This document shows, piece by piece, positions 46,302 through 56,630 of a stretch of DNA of 64,000 nucleotides. Source of the DNA: Toxorhynchites rutilus septentrionalis (Eukaryota; Arthropoda; Insecta; Diptera; Culicidae); NCBI RefSeq assembly GCF_029784135.1, contig NC_073745.1, forward strand, positions 241,519,946-241,583,945, in the 5' to 3' direction. Position numbers and translations under genes: made by a program. The notes under the pieces are model-generated. The model was not told the DNA's origin, did not search any database, and worked only from the letters and a program-made list of their open reading frames with translations. Every line of letters starts with the position of its first letter. The stretch's first letter is position 1.

Positions 46302-47089
46302 ATCTTTTTTGGACATGTGCCTTTTTTCATATTCTAGAATATTGTTGAATGAAATGTATAAATTAATGTTAGTGGCGTGGAATGTTTATTGAATAAAATG
46401 CATAAGGTCATTACCGGACTATTCTTATTTGATTTCAGTCCCTTTTGTAACTGGATTGAACGAATCTATATATTAACTATTCGTCGTTATATTCATCGTT
46501 AGATTCATACGTTCAAAAGCAAAATATAAATGTTTAACTTTCGTATAGTTATTCGCTAAATATAATGGTCATACATATACACACTTGTGAAAGAATTTCA
46601 CTTGTGGAAGAATTGTAAACAGTAAACTATAAACTAATCGGTGGCATATGGTAATTTTTAATAGTTACAGTTTCGGGGATATTTTTTATAATGAACAATA
46701 TCAACAAGAAAACAAGAGAAAGAAAAGGAAGTTCCTAGAAATCCTTTTATATCATCTTTTTATGCCCTATCTATAAAAAGGCATTAATTCTTAGTTTACA
46801 AAGAATACAGAGACAAAGAATATTAGAAATATGCAAACTTTATATTTTAGAACCTTTATTATCTGGTGATTATGTAGAAAGTTGGTATACATTCTTCTCT
46901 TCGATAAAAGACCCGAAACACACGCAACAACTGCATCAAATGTAAAAAATATGTTTGTTTCGAGCGTGCAGTTATGCTATGTCCTGATTCGTACTCCAAT
47001 GAAACCACAATCGATTAATACGTTTTTATGTTATTTTATAGCTCTTTATACTTCCATGAATTAAATTCAGTTGCTTACTTTTAATTAAT
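46302..47089. other. unassigned A/T-rich intron
   Basis: No domain in the ORF at 46882-47064 and no repeat recognised. Confidence 0.4.
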
Positions 47090-47355
47090 AACAGTGAAAA
47101 ATTCGAATTTAGTTATTTGTGTTAGAGTATCAAAAATAACTCTGTTTTGAGGAGGCTGAATTAGATGACTATTAAAACATAATAAAGACGAAGAAAACGT
47201 ATTTTTCGGAGTTTTTTCATTTAATCATAACCTCTTCTTAAAATAAATGCCAATAAAGCCTGAAAAATACACAATGGCAACATTACAGAGAAGTTAAATT
47301 TTCGGTTTGTGACACCGTGCGCGAGTATACGTGTTATGATTTTGCACGCGAGTAC
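47090..47355 (-). mobile_element. inverted copy of the TATACTCGCGC MITE family
   Basis: The minus-strand reading includes GTTTTAATAGTCATCTAATTCAG, as in 2990-3010 and 7650-7670, and the terminus GTGCGCGAGTATA at about 47319-47331. A second CACGCGAGTACAG box lies just beyond. The interior is diverged. Confidence 0.6.
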
Positions 47356-48562
47356 AGTTGGGTTAAACAAACCCTATGAAACATTGTGTTTTTACTACAA
47401 TGTGTATGTTTATTAGTGCTTCGTGAATACCTTCAACATCGTATAATAACTATTCCAAACAATGATAATAAAGCTCACATTATGGCTAAAAATTAGATTT
47501 ATGAATTCAATACAGATATCCATACAAATTTTCTGGAAAAGAACTAATACAAAACTTTTTGTCGAAAACACAGATTTTATTATGGCAACCCTGGGTCGGA
47601 GCCCCCCTTTTAAAGACTGTCGATGAAATTGAATCCCCGATCGCTCGCTTAGTAAGCGGACGCGCAACTATTTGGCTACTCCTCACTTAGCCTCAAGAAA
47701 GACAATTGACTGCTCGTTGGTTGGTTCGAGACCGTGTAATAGAAATGGCAAATGACATCTTTTATACTCTCACCCGTTGCAATAAGTTGCGGGCAGGTTT
47801 AGTTTAAGTTGCAATATTTCCGTTGTCAATGTCCGCAGAGAATGATGCTTGCATTTGCATTCAGAAGGAGCTACATATTTGCAGAGGTATATAAACAATG
47901 CTCCTCGCCGCTACATTAGTTTATACGTCAAAATATACGTCACCGTGTCTGAGTTTCACGAATTACACTTTGAAATACTTTCTAGTAACTTATAACTGTG
48001 TGGGAAGTAAATTCTGCTCCAATAAATTTGACATTGCCAAAACTGAAGTGGAATAAGTTCCTAATACTTCAGTGCTTACCACAAATTCTCTTTTATCTAT
48101 CTTTTATCTTTTATCGAAAAAAATGCAGCCGGAGTCAGTTTCGCTCATATGGAAGGCGCCATTCCGTAGCTTATCGTCTGGTTTGCATGTCAAACTCGTG
48201 AATCCATGCCTCATCACCAAGGGTAAAACGTTCACGTTTCATGAGTGTGAAATCGGAATCGGCTCGATTTAGGATCACTTCGACGTATTTTACGCAGTTG
48301 AGTTTTTGGAAAAAGATCAGATACTTCGGATTTTGATGATCGCTAGGACGTTTGAAGTCCGAACAATCGCGTAAAATACTACGAATTGATTCGTCACAGA
48401 GAGTGTAGGTATATCGATGGTAAAGGGTGTCCTACATCAAATTGTAAAACTTTGTAGAAAATTACCCATTGGATATTTTCTCTTGAAAATTTGGGTAGAA
48501 GTAAAAAGTGTATTTTTACACTGTATTTTTTTCGCTGTCAGTTGTTCGTAAATTGAAAAAAA
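47356..48562. other. unassigned intron with a hAT-type end and a TATA-bearing repeat
   Basis: CACAGATTTTATTATGGCAA followed by CCCTG at 47568-47593 is a hAT-type right end like that at 25971; its partner may be near 42740, but no 8-bp duplication links them. The repeat at 47690-47960 is described separately. Confidence 0.4.
47690..47960 (+). repeat. dispersed repeat with TATA-like box
   Basis: Shares with 61440-61605 the blocks TTTAAGTTGCAATATTTCC, CATTTGCATTCAGA-like sequence and GGTATATAAAC / GGTATATTAAA followed by GC(T/C)CCTC(G/T)CCGCTACA-type sequence. The spacing resembles a core promoter, but no transcript can be assigned. Confidence 0.45.
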
Positions 48563-49330
48563 ATGGCGTCACCCGAAAAGCAACATGACGGACTGATTTT
48601 GCGCAAGCACCTGGAAAATCCTCAGCTCTCTCGTCGGAGAAGAACAACTCGGAAGTAAGTGTGTGATTAAACGTTACTACGAAACTTCGAGCATCGAACA
48701 GAAGAAGAAACGCGATCAGAATGGATGTTATATTAGTGATCAGGATCACAGGCGTGTCGTGAAAGCGTTTAAAGGGAAATCCTAATACTTTGGTCAGGGA
48801 TGTGGCCAAAAAGTTGAATCTGTCCAGGTCTTTCGTTCAGAGAGCCAAGGACCGGAAGGGACTGCATACGTACAAAGTGCAGAAGGCTCCAAATCATGAC
48901 GAACGGCAAAATACAGTGGAAAAGTCTCGAGCTCGGAAACTACACGAAGATGCTGACGAAGCCTCATTGTCTCATCATGGATGACGTGACTTACGTCAAG
49001 GCGGACTTCAGGCAGCTTCCGGGGCTACTGTTCTTCACCGCGCAGCATAGATTTGATGTTCCGGAGGAAGTAAGGGAGCAGAAACTTTCAAAGTTTGCCG
49101 AGAAATTTGCCAGAAATACGGAGTGCGCCGTTCGTGACTACCGGGACTGTAAACGGGCAGATCTACTTCAAGGAGTGTCTACAAAAGCATCTGCTTCCTC
49201 GATTTGTGTCCACTTTTCTTTTGGAATCCATTCCGTTTTGTATTGGAATAGAAAAGATATCTTTAGGCTGCTGCAAACCGCGGAAACTCTTCACACTTTC
49301 CCAGCAACGCTGTAAAAGGTTTATCCAACT
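48563..49330 (+). pseudogene. degenerate mariner-type transposase
   Basis: It opens with ATG GCG at 48563 (MASPEKQHDGLILRKHLENP), then a helix-turn-helix block (DVAKKLNLSRSFVQRAKDRK, 48795-48870). The first catalytic segment is IMDDVTYVKADFRQLPG (48975-49025). A tail follows with NGQIYFKECLQKHLLPRF in another frame (49155-49205). At least four frame changes and no downstream catalytic Asp block. It resembles the mosquito mariner/IS630 relatives with a YVK-DF-QLPG block. No terminal repeats found. Confidence 0.75.
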
Positions 49331-49379
49331 CATCGTCAAATTCTCAATAACGGTAGAATATTTCCAAACATGGTAACTC

Positions 49380-50911
49380 AATCTTAATAAGAAGTTTAAA
49401 TACAACAAAAACCAATTTGCCTCGCTGCCTACACTGGAACTTCGTTATTGGCGTCGCTTATAAACACATACAAATTGTTGCAAACTTTAGCTCTAAAAAA
49501 ACTCCAACTTGATCACGACTGCAAGATATAGGGTCAATTCCAAACCAAATTTGGTCCCGAGCAGAGCGAAAAAAACGAGACTCGTGCTCTACCTACTAGG
49601 TTGAGCACTTCGAACGCGCAGTTTAATAAAATTGATTGGAGTCGTGCCGTTTGAACATTTCACCTTCGCCTATGGGTGCATACATTCACACACACACATA
49701 CAAACAACCTCAAACTTCGTGTGAGGACTTTCTAGCGCCAAATGCGGGCTGCAAATGACCGCAGCAGCAGGACTATTGCGCTCTTGACAAAGTGCTACAA
49801 AATAAATGCACATATATGGTCATTCTTCACATTTATCGACCCCGCCGTTGTTGTTGCAATTGAAAGCACCATGGATGCACCTCGTCCACTCTCAGAGAGT
49901 GAGGGGGGGGGCTTCCAACGCCATATTTGGGCCGACGTTTTGAGCACATCATATGAGGCCAAGGCGCGAAAATGCGATTTTTCTCGGGGCCAATTTATGG
50001 CAGTATATCGCCGCCCTGGGGAGCCACTTCAAATGCGGTAGCGCGCGGATAATTGCGCTGCACAATAAATATCGATTCATGCATTATGCGTTTTTGAAAC
50101 ATTTTAAGCTGGCTGGCAAAGCAATGCGGCGTTATGAGAATAAATTTAACAGCTATGAAACTCTAGCTCAGTGGACGACAATTTGATGTACACAATTAAG
50201 GAGTTAATTTATAGCAATAACATGGAAAAGAATTAATTCTGTTTTTTACTGAGGGACGCAATCAATCAAAAAGTTTGATTTAGACCCAACTCTTCAAGAA
50301 GACAAATCCAAGACAATTTCCGAAATGTTCACCATTATTGAAATGTGAGTTACACAATCTATCTTCAAAGGTGAATACCCCAAAAACATACATTAATCAG
50401 CTGTTGAATTCGCTATGCTCGCGAATTAAGTCACAAGCTTTGACATCGTCGCAAATTATCCATATCACTGCACCGTTGATCATAACTAGAGCGGACATAA
50501 TACCTACAACCATGGTATACACACACGAGACGATGATCTCAGCGCGATTACTCAGCTCAACCGCAAGATCAAGCATATATGTATAAGGTTGAACTTTGCT
50601 GCGTTGCAGGGATTCTTGCTTATTCTTTTTTTGCTTTTTTTGATCAACCGGCTTGACTCAATTCGGACCCATATGAATGGGCTCTTCATAAATGGTGCAG
50701 ATTTGCCTCTCCCATGCTTTACACGGTCGGCGGCTGCATGACGTCAGACACTACACGCACAGTGCATTTTTTCAATTTATGTGGAGCAGCACTTCATTCA
50801 TGAAGACTTCCCCCCGAACCGGCAATCGGCCGGTAGTACCTTTCGTCCCCAAACCTCGTCATACCGCACCGCCATCCGGCTTCCATCACCATCCATCCAT
50901 CCATAATGCGG
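49380..50911. other. unassigned, relatively GC-rich and low-repeat
   Basis: The ORF at 49742-50041 is compositionally coding-like but I recognise no domain and it has no conserved neighbours. CCATCCATCCATCCAT sits at 50889-50904. It could be unique intron or upstream regulatory DNA. Confidence 0.4.
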
Positions 50912-51530
50912 GCGCTACACGATTCGTCCAACGTTTTACTCGAATGTTGGACTCAAACATTTGACTCGATGAATCGACAAATGTTGTGACGAATGTGCTG
51001 CTACACGGTGAAGTGAATGTTCGATTCAATGCAATCGGTCCAAACAATCGGCGAGTATTTGGATCGAATGTTTATTGTTTTTATTTACCATCAAAAACGT
51101 TAGGAAACTTGATGACGATGCGAGTATTGAAATTGCTGCCGTAGCAATTGTACTGATATCGGGCTGTAAATTAAAAATGCTTGAAATCAACATTATTAAA
51201 CTGCAATATTTTGCCGAATATTTTGAATTTTATGAATCAATTTCATAGTTCCCTCATCTAAAACTTGTAAACAAACCAATCTGTCAAAGATATATTCGGA
51301 CGAATCGTGTAGCGGTGTATCGAATGTCATTGAGTGTCGAATCAACGAATGACAAAAAGCCTTTGACCCGTGCCACTCGCGTTGGAAGGTAATCCACAAC
51401 GAACGGATTTCCTTCCAACGCAAATATTCGACACTCGACATTGGAGGTTCGTAGCTCGTCAGTCGACTACACGATGCGTCGAATCATCGAGCGTCCAGCA
51501 TTCGAGGGTGTTCGTAGCATCGTGTAGCGC
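50912..51530. mobile_element. 619-bp element with GCGCTACACGA ends
   Basis: GCGCTACACGA (50912-50922) is inverted at 51520-51530 (TCGTGTAGCGC). Inner copies of the end (CGAATCGTGTAGCGG near 51302, CTACACGATGCGTCGAATC near 51467) show internal duplication. TCGAATGTT/AACATTCGA-type boxes recur throughout. No coding sequence. Confidence 0.65.
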
Positions 51531-52134
51531 TGGCTTAAGTCGTGCCACTCGCTTGTTGATGGGTTTGCTGGCTGGCTGGGAGTTTTTGTGATGCATCCCA
51601 CCCTCCTCCAATGAGCACACACTGTCGATGTGAATGCAGGCACAACATTCCTGCATATTCAACGAGTCAGAGTTTTATGCACATCGCAGTACATAAGCCG
51701 CTCTCTCTGTGTGTTGCGTTGTGTTGCGTGGTAAATGTGTATTATTATTCAATTTATTTCAATTCACTGGAAATCCGTCTACATATCGCACCGTTTTGCA
51801 CCGTTTCAGATCAGCTTGTCGAGCTGATCAGAGTATGTAGCTGGGTATACTACCCGCAGCGGTAGGATTCTGTAACGCTTAAATTTGATTAGCGTTAAAA
51901 AATTGGACAAAATATTGATTAATCAAGTTAATCAGAATAAAATATTTATCCGAAAAAGGCTAATAATAATAAACTCTAATTTACTTCACTACTGTTAGTT
52001 TCATCAGTTTCAATCGTTCGTGGTAAATTGACGAACTTTCGTTTTTTGAACGTTGGTCTTCATGATTACGGTTTCAGGATTACGACTTTCGGGAATGTTG
52101 AGGAACGCATTAGGGAACGCTTGGCTCAGTAAGG
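51531..52134. other. unassigned intron
   Basis: GATCAGCTTGTCGAGCTGAT (51811-51830) is a near-perfect palindrome. A GTGTGTTGCGTTGTGTTGCG repeat is at 51710-51729. No gene. Confidence 0.4.
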
Positions 52135-53173
52135 GAGTAAAAAGTGCTCCCAAACCAAATTGTCCCAAAGTGATTTTTCGATATTTGATTTCGTTAGAAA
52201 GTTACAGCCAAAAGTATGAGGTCATCTAAAGGGATATAGTATTGCAGTACGAATTTTTAAACGTTTTTACTCGAAACCATGTTTTCCAACTGGTGGTATC
52301 GATATCTCAGGATCTACTCGGCCGAATTGGCTGAAATTTTTTATCAGCGTGTAAAAATGAATTATTTAAAGCGTTACATAGCCATTTTTTGATATCTCAT
52401 TTTGTCGATTTGTTATGAGCTTTTAAACAGCGATTTTTCATTAGAAATAACTAATTTTTAACAAAAATGACCGCCATTTTGGCAATTTTTCGAATTCTAA
52501 AAAACCCTATGTAACGGTATTGTCCTAAAGCTTCAGAATATTCATTGGAATTCGATCTGCGACACACCGTTGCTTCAGAACCGATACCACCAATAAAGTA
52601 CCGATTTTCAGACAGCATCTACGCATCCAGCTGTCAACAGCGTAATAATTATTCTTGCACTCAAAAAATGGAAAATACATATTCAAATATACCTTAAACA
52701 ATAACCAGAATACCCGAACACTTCATTTTATTCCTAACATCCAAAAAAGAGATCACGAAAATTAATTATTTTTCGACCTTCCAGACAGGGGTCCCCCTTA
52801 ATCCCTATCGGATTCACTATAAGAGCTATGATTAGGAACGTAGCTTTTTTTCACGCTATTCTCAATAGCTTCGAAATGAAAGTATGGAGAAAAATACTCA
52901 GAGTACATCTTAATATGATGTAGCATGACATATCGTCAAATAAAATTACCATCGAAAATTCAAATTTCTGTGACACTTCGTAATTTTGTTTTTTTTTTAA
53001 TGTCAAATTGGATTATTTCACAATTAGATACAATACAATATAATACAAGAAATATAATCATCGATTTCACGAAAATAAAAAAATTGCAAACGGTGGAAAG
53101 TAGGAAAAAAAAAGTACGTTCCATTCGTGAAACATTATGAAAAAATCATGAACATAAAAAAACACAGGGGAAC

Positions 53174-53881
53174 CGCGGGTAATACGGACAGAGGGGGTAA
53201 CATGGACAGGTGGTTGATTTGTATAGTTACATTTTTAATTTCAGATTTCTGTTAATGAGAACACCTTCTACATGTTATTCTACAAATATTTAAGCCACCC
53301 TATGACAATGAATACTGATCAAAAGTGGAAAAGGGAAACAAAAACCGAAAATCATGCATGATTCCGCGTGTGGATGTAATTTTAGCTGCTTTTAAGCATT
53401 TTGAGTGGTTTAATATCAAAATTCAATTCGCTGATGGTTATATGTCGGTTTGTGAGTTAACAGAGAAGCGATATTAGGTATGTACGGAACAGTAAATTCA
53501 TTTTTGAGTGGAAAATCTAAATTATTCAAATAGTTGGGGTAAAACGGACAGTTGCCAGTTATAGTGAGATGGACTGTGAAAAGTCTGTTTAATCTATATC
53601 TAAGGAATGCCCTGCGTCTATAAATGGAAACCAAATCGTCAAATGTGGGCTGTTTAGAAGCTGACTGGAACCAAAAGCAAAATAGTTGAGAGTCTGTCCG
53701 TTTATACTGCTGAAAAGTACGATATCACTTCTAGGTGAATTAATTCGATTTTTCCATCATTCGGGATGAGTTCAGACCTTGATTGAATAGAATTATTCCT
53801 CTCGTGATCGATAAACCTATACGCTTCATACATTACAAAACTGTACATATTACCCCCACTATATGTCCATATTACCCGCAT
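53174..53881. mobile_element. nested element with GCGGGTAATA inverted ends
   Basis: Left: GCGGGTAATACGGACA then GGGGGTAACATGGACAG. Right, reverse-complemented: GCGGGTAATATGGACATA then GGGGGTAATATGTACAG. Further GTAA(A/T)ACGGACAG-type boxes lie at 53536 and 53695. The length is about 708 bp. Non-coding. Confidence 0.7.
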
Positions 53882-54550
53882 CGAGAAAAATGTTGTACTT
53901 TTCGGTCTGGTTTAATTTCAGTAAAAACATTGAAAAACCCTTTTTTGTAGAATATTTGACCAATTAGGTAGAAAAAAAAGTATATTGATTTTTTCAAAAT
54001 GGCGTACACGATATCTCAAGTTCTACTAAACCGATTCATGTCGAATTTATATGGATATAATCTACAGGCATCTCTCTATCGCATGAACCTCTAAAAAAAT
54101 AATATTTCTCAAATTTTACAGTTTTTAAAAAATAGGGAAACGTATGAAAAAATGTTTTAAACCGCTTTTTATTTTTCAAACGGCCGCCATTTTGTTAACA
54201 AAGATGGTTTTGACCTGTCCGAGGTTCATGCGATAGCGGCATCTTTACTGATTCAGAATCTGTTCGATGATCCATATAGGGATTCATATAGGGATTCAGA
54301 AAAAATATTTAATGTTGATACCATATACAACACCTTCCATAGCGCTGGTGATCAGGGGGAACTTTTTACAAATACGCGAATACAATAAAATTATAGATTT
54401 CAGGAAAATAGAAAAAATATCAGAAAATAAAATAAAAAATATGAATAAAATATATATTTTTCAATTTATTAGATATTTTTAATCGCTCCTTTTTTCAAGA
54501 AATAACAAATATCAAAAACCACATATTAAACCACATTTGAAAATAAATTA

Positions 54551-54587
54551 ACCCAGTACTGGGTCACAAATTAACCCAGTACTGGGT
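54551..54587. repeat. duplicated 14-bp perfect palindrome
   Basis: ACCCAGTACTGGGT occurs at 54551-54564 and 54574-54587 in a 23-bp tandem unit (with TCACAAATTA between). Confidence 0.9.
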
Positions 54588-54924
54588 CACAACATTCGAG
54601 AAAAAAATTCCATAGAGCTGGTGATTTGGTTTGGGGACACTTTTTACTAAGTCATTTCTTGACAGATTAACAAAATTTTAGCGCCAATGGATTTGAACAC
54701 TCTCTGACAATTTATAGTGAAAATAATAAGTTTGTTTGTTGAAATGATTTTTCTCCATATATTTGTGCAGACCGCAAGGCGTTTCCCTAATATGAACTAG
54801 AAAATCGAGCATCGAACAGATACAAACAAGTCATAGCATCATAGAGCTGCAAAGTTGGAAGTCTCTCATAAACAAAGAAAGAAGAAAAAGCAGAACTTAC
54901 CGGAGACGAATGAATCGAAAGATT

Positions 54925-55022
54925 TGAAGTGTCCGTTAAAAAGGAAAATAAAAAAAAAGAGAAAGGAGAATGAAAAAGAAAAAAAGAAGAAGGAAAAGAA
55001 AAAAGAGAAAGAAAAAACACGA
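54925..55022 (+). repeat. purine-only tract
   Basis: Nearly unbroken A/G sequence (AAAAGAGAAAGGAG-type). The Lys/Glu-rich ORF at 54855-55049 and its opposite Phe/Ser-rich ORF are products of this composition, not genes. Confidence 0.8.
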
Positions 55023-55239
55023 ATAAGAACTCTGGGATTTAACTACTAGTCACACTACAACATGCTTATCAGCAGAACCACGAGCCATAAACACAATTCT
55101 TCTGTCTATGGCACTTGTGAGAATTGGTGACTGTTTCGGAGGCTGCACACTTGCAAGCAGGGTTGCCAACTATAATTTTAAAAAATCAGGGAAAATGAAA
55201 ATAAAAATTAGAATAAATCAGGATAGCTCATTTTGGGGT

Positions 55240-55480
55240 GTCCGGAAAGTTTGTGCCGATTTTTAGGAGAACAAAGGCATCATTTTTACAGTCAGACATA
55301 GGTTTATTAAATTTTGTCGGCCAAGTTTTGTTTCACAATCTTTCGCCATGTTTCATACAGCCTTAAAATTATATCCTACCAGATCATGTTCGCTTTCTCG
55401 TCGAAAACTGTTCAAGGTATTTTCTATGCTGCCCATGGAATCGAAGTTCTTGCCCTTGAATGAATTTTGTGGAGACCTGA
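55240..55480 (-). pseudogene. mariner transposase C-terminal remnant with terminal repeat
   Basis: In minus orientation, 55415-55315 gives, with one stop, FDEKANMIW then DIILRLYETWRKIVKQNLAD, the usual C-terminal end of mariner transposases. It is followed by a terminus GGTGTCCGGAAAGTTTGTGC read on the plus strand at 55237, similar to mariner ends. The upstream catalytic domain is not recognisable. It is nested in the hAT-type element. Confidence 0.55.
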
Positions 55481-55680
55481 ACCTTACTTGAGCAAACTTC
55501 CACTTGTCCTTTTTTAGGCATTTCCACAACTATCCATGATTAGTATTGTGGTTCGTTATACTATGACTACGACAATGAATGTCATACATTTTTTACGGTT
55601 TTCGAATAATTTATGATTATATACTTTACAAAAAGTTCTGCTAAATTTCTATAACTCTTTAATCCTTGACATAAGATTTT

Positions 55681-55682
<2 letters not shown>

Positions 55683-55716
<34 letters not shown>

Positions 55717-55722
55717 AGAAGA
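55683..55722. repeat. (GA)n / (GAA)n microsatellite
   Basis: A GA run of about 28 bp followed by GAAGAAGAA, inside the hAT-type element. Confidence 0.9.
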
Positions 55723-56630
55723 TATCGAAAATTTATCCTCAATGTTCATTCATTCATTTTATGTCATTGTGAAGCGAAAAACATAATGGATTTTCAGGTG
55801 AAATAAACGCACTACTTGTTTTAAGCATTCAAATAAATAATAATACGTAATAATAAATAATAAATGAAAGAAAGAGCAATCACTATACAAGGGAGAACCG
55901 GAGAGCTTTTTATGTAGGCTATTCTGACAGTTCTAATTTCCAACCAAGATCCTGATAAAATAAAAGACTAAAAAATCAGGAAAAATCAGGATCACTTTAG
56001 AAAAGTCAGACAAAATCGAGTATTTGTCAGGATGTCAGGGTACGAGCCAAAAAGTCTGGGAAATCCTGAAAAATCAGAATGGTTGGCATCTCTGCTTGCA
56101 AGAGCTTTATCGGATTCTGGCTCTCAACTCAGTTTCATAACGGAATCGTAATCCCAAAGATTGAAATTTCAGGGTTTTTTTGGTTCACTCAACACAATCT
56201 GTGCTTGCTAGCAAAGGAACACTCAGATCTATCCATCAGCTATTATATACCGCATCATGCGGTAATCAAATTAGATTCAACTACAACAAAACTAAGAGTC
56301 GTTTTTGATGGTTTGTGCAAGTCGAATTCAGGAATTTCTTTGAACGTTGTGCTCTGTTGTATAAGAAAATTTGTTCTTCATCATGCTACAATTCTGTCTT
56401 TTTCGTTATGCTGTTACTACAGATATCGAAAAAATGTACAGAATGATCGACGTTGACCCCCAAGATCGACCCGTACAACGTATCCTTTGGAGAGGAACCA
56501 GCGAACAGCCACTGAAGATTCTCGAACTATCCACTGAGACATTTGGAACATCTTGTGATCCATGTTTGGCTACAAAATGTAAGCTCACTAGAGAACATCA
56601 TAAATAAAATCCTATTTTGCTGTAAAGTTT

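Larger units (their letters stand above)
52135..54647. mobile_element. diverged long inverted-repeat element
   Basis: It starts GAGTAAAAAGTGCTCCCAAA and ends with the mirrored GGTTTGGGGACACTTTTTAC, as in 34598-40899 and 61625-62626. Internal arms pair (GCGTTACATAG near 52370 with CTATGTAACGG near 52507; CTCTATCGCATGAACCTC near 54074 with GAGGTTCATGCGATAG near 54221). GCCGCCATTTTG occurs in both inner modules. A second element (53174-53881) is nested. Confidence 0.6.
55158..56094. mobile_element. hAT-type insertion with perfect 8-bp duplication
   Basis: CTTGCAAG at 55150-55157 and 56095-56102. Inverted ends CAGGGTTGCCAACTA and CAGAGATGCCAACC (right end reverse-complemented), with AAATCAGG-type subterminal repeats on both sides. 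Removing the element and one duplication restores a continuous BEL protease frame, which confirms the boundaries. Non-autonomous: it carries a mariner fragment rather than a hAT transposase. Confidence 0.88.
55050..56630 (+). pseudogene. BEL/Pao retrotransposon Pol fragment, interrupted by a hAT-type element
   Basis: Before the insertion (55070-55157) the frame gives ILLSMALVRIGDCFGGCTLA. After it (56095-56160) the frame gives ARALSDSGSQLSFITESLSQ, the aspartic-protease active site DSGS of BEL/Pao Pol. About 60 bp later the sequence jumps to the RT: YYIPHHAVIKLDSTTTKLRV, VFDG, then after a frameshift YAVTTDIEKMYRMIDVDPQD (containing the first catalytic Asp), LWRGTSEQPL and ATKC. The part between protease and RT, the YVDD block and everything downstream are deleted. 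No LTR seen. Dead copy, plus strand. Confidence 0.8.

Noticed and set aside
42740..47597. A single 4.9-kb hAT element joining the ends near 42740 and 47593
   Set aside because: No matching 8-bp flanks were found, and unrelated elements lie between; treated as separate fragments.
54855..55049. Lys/Glu-rich ORF (64 aa) and Phe/Ser-rich ORF on the other strand
   Set aside because: Pure consequence of a polypurine tract.
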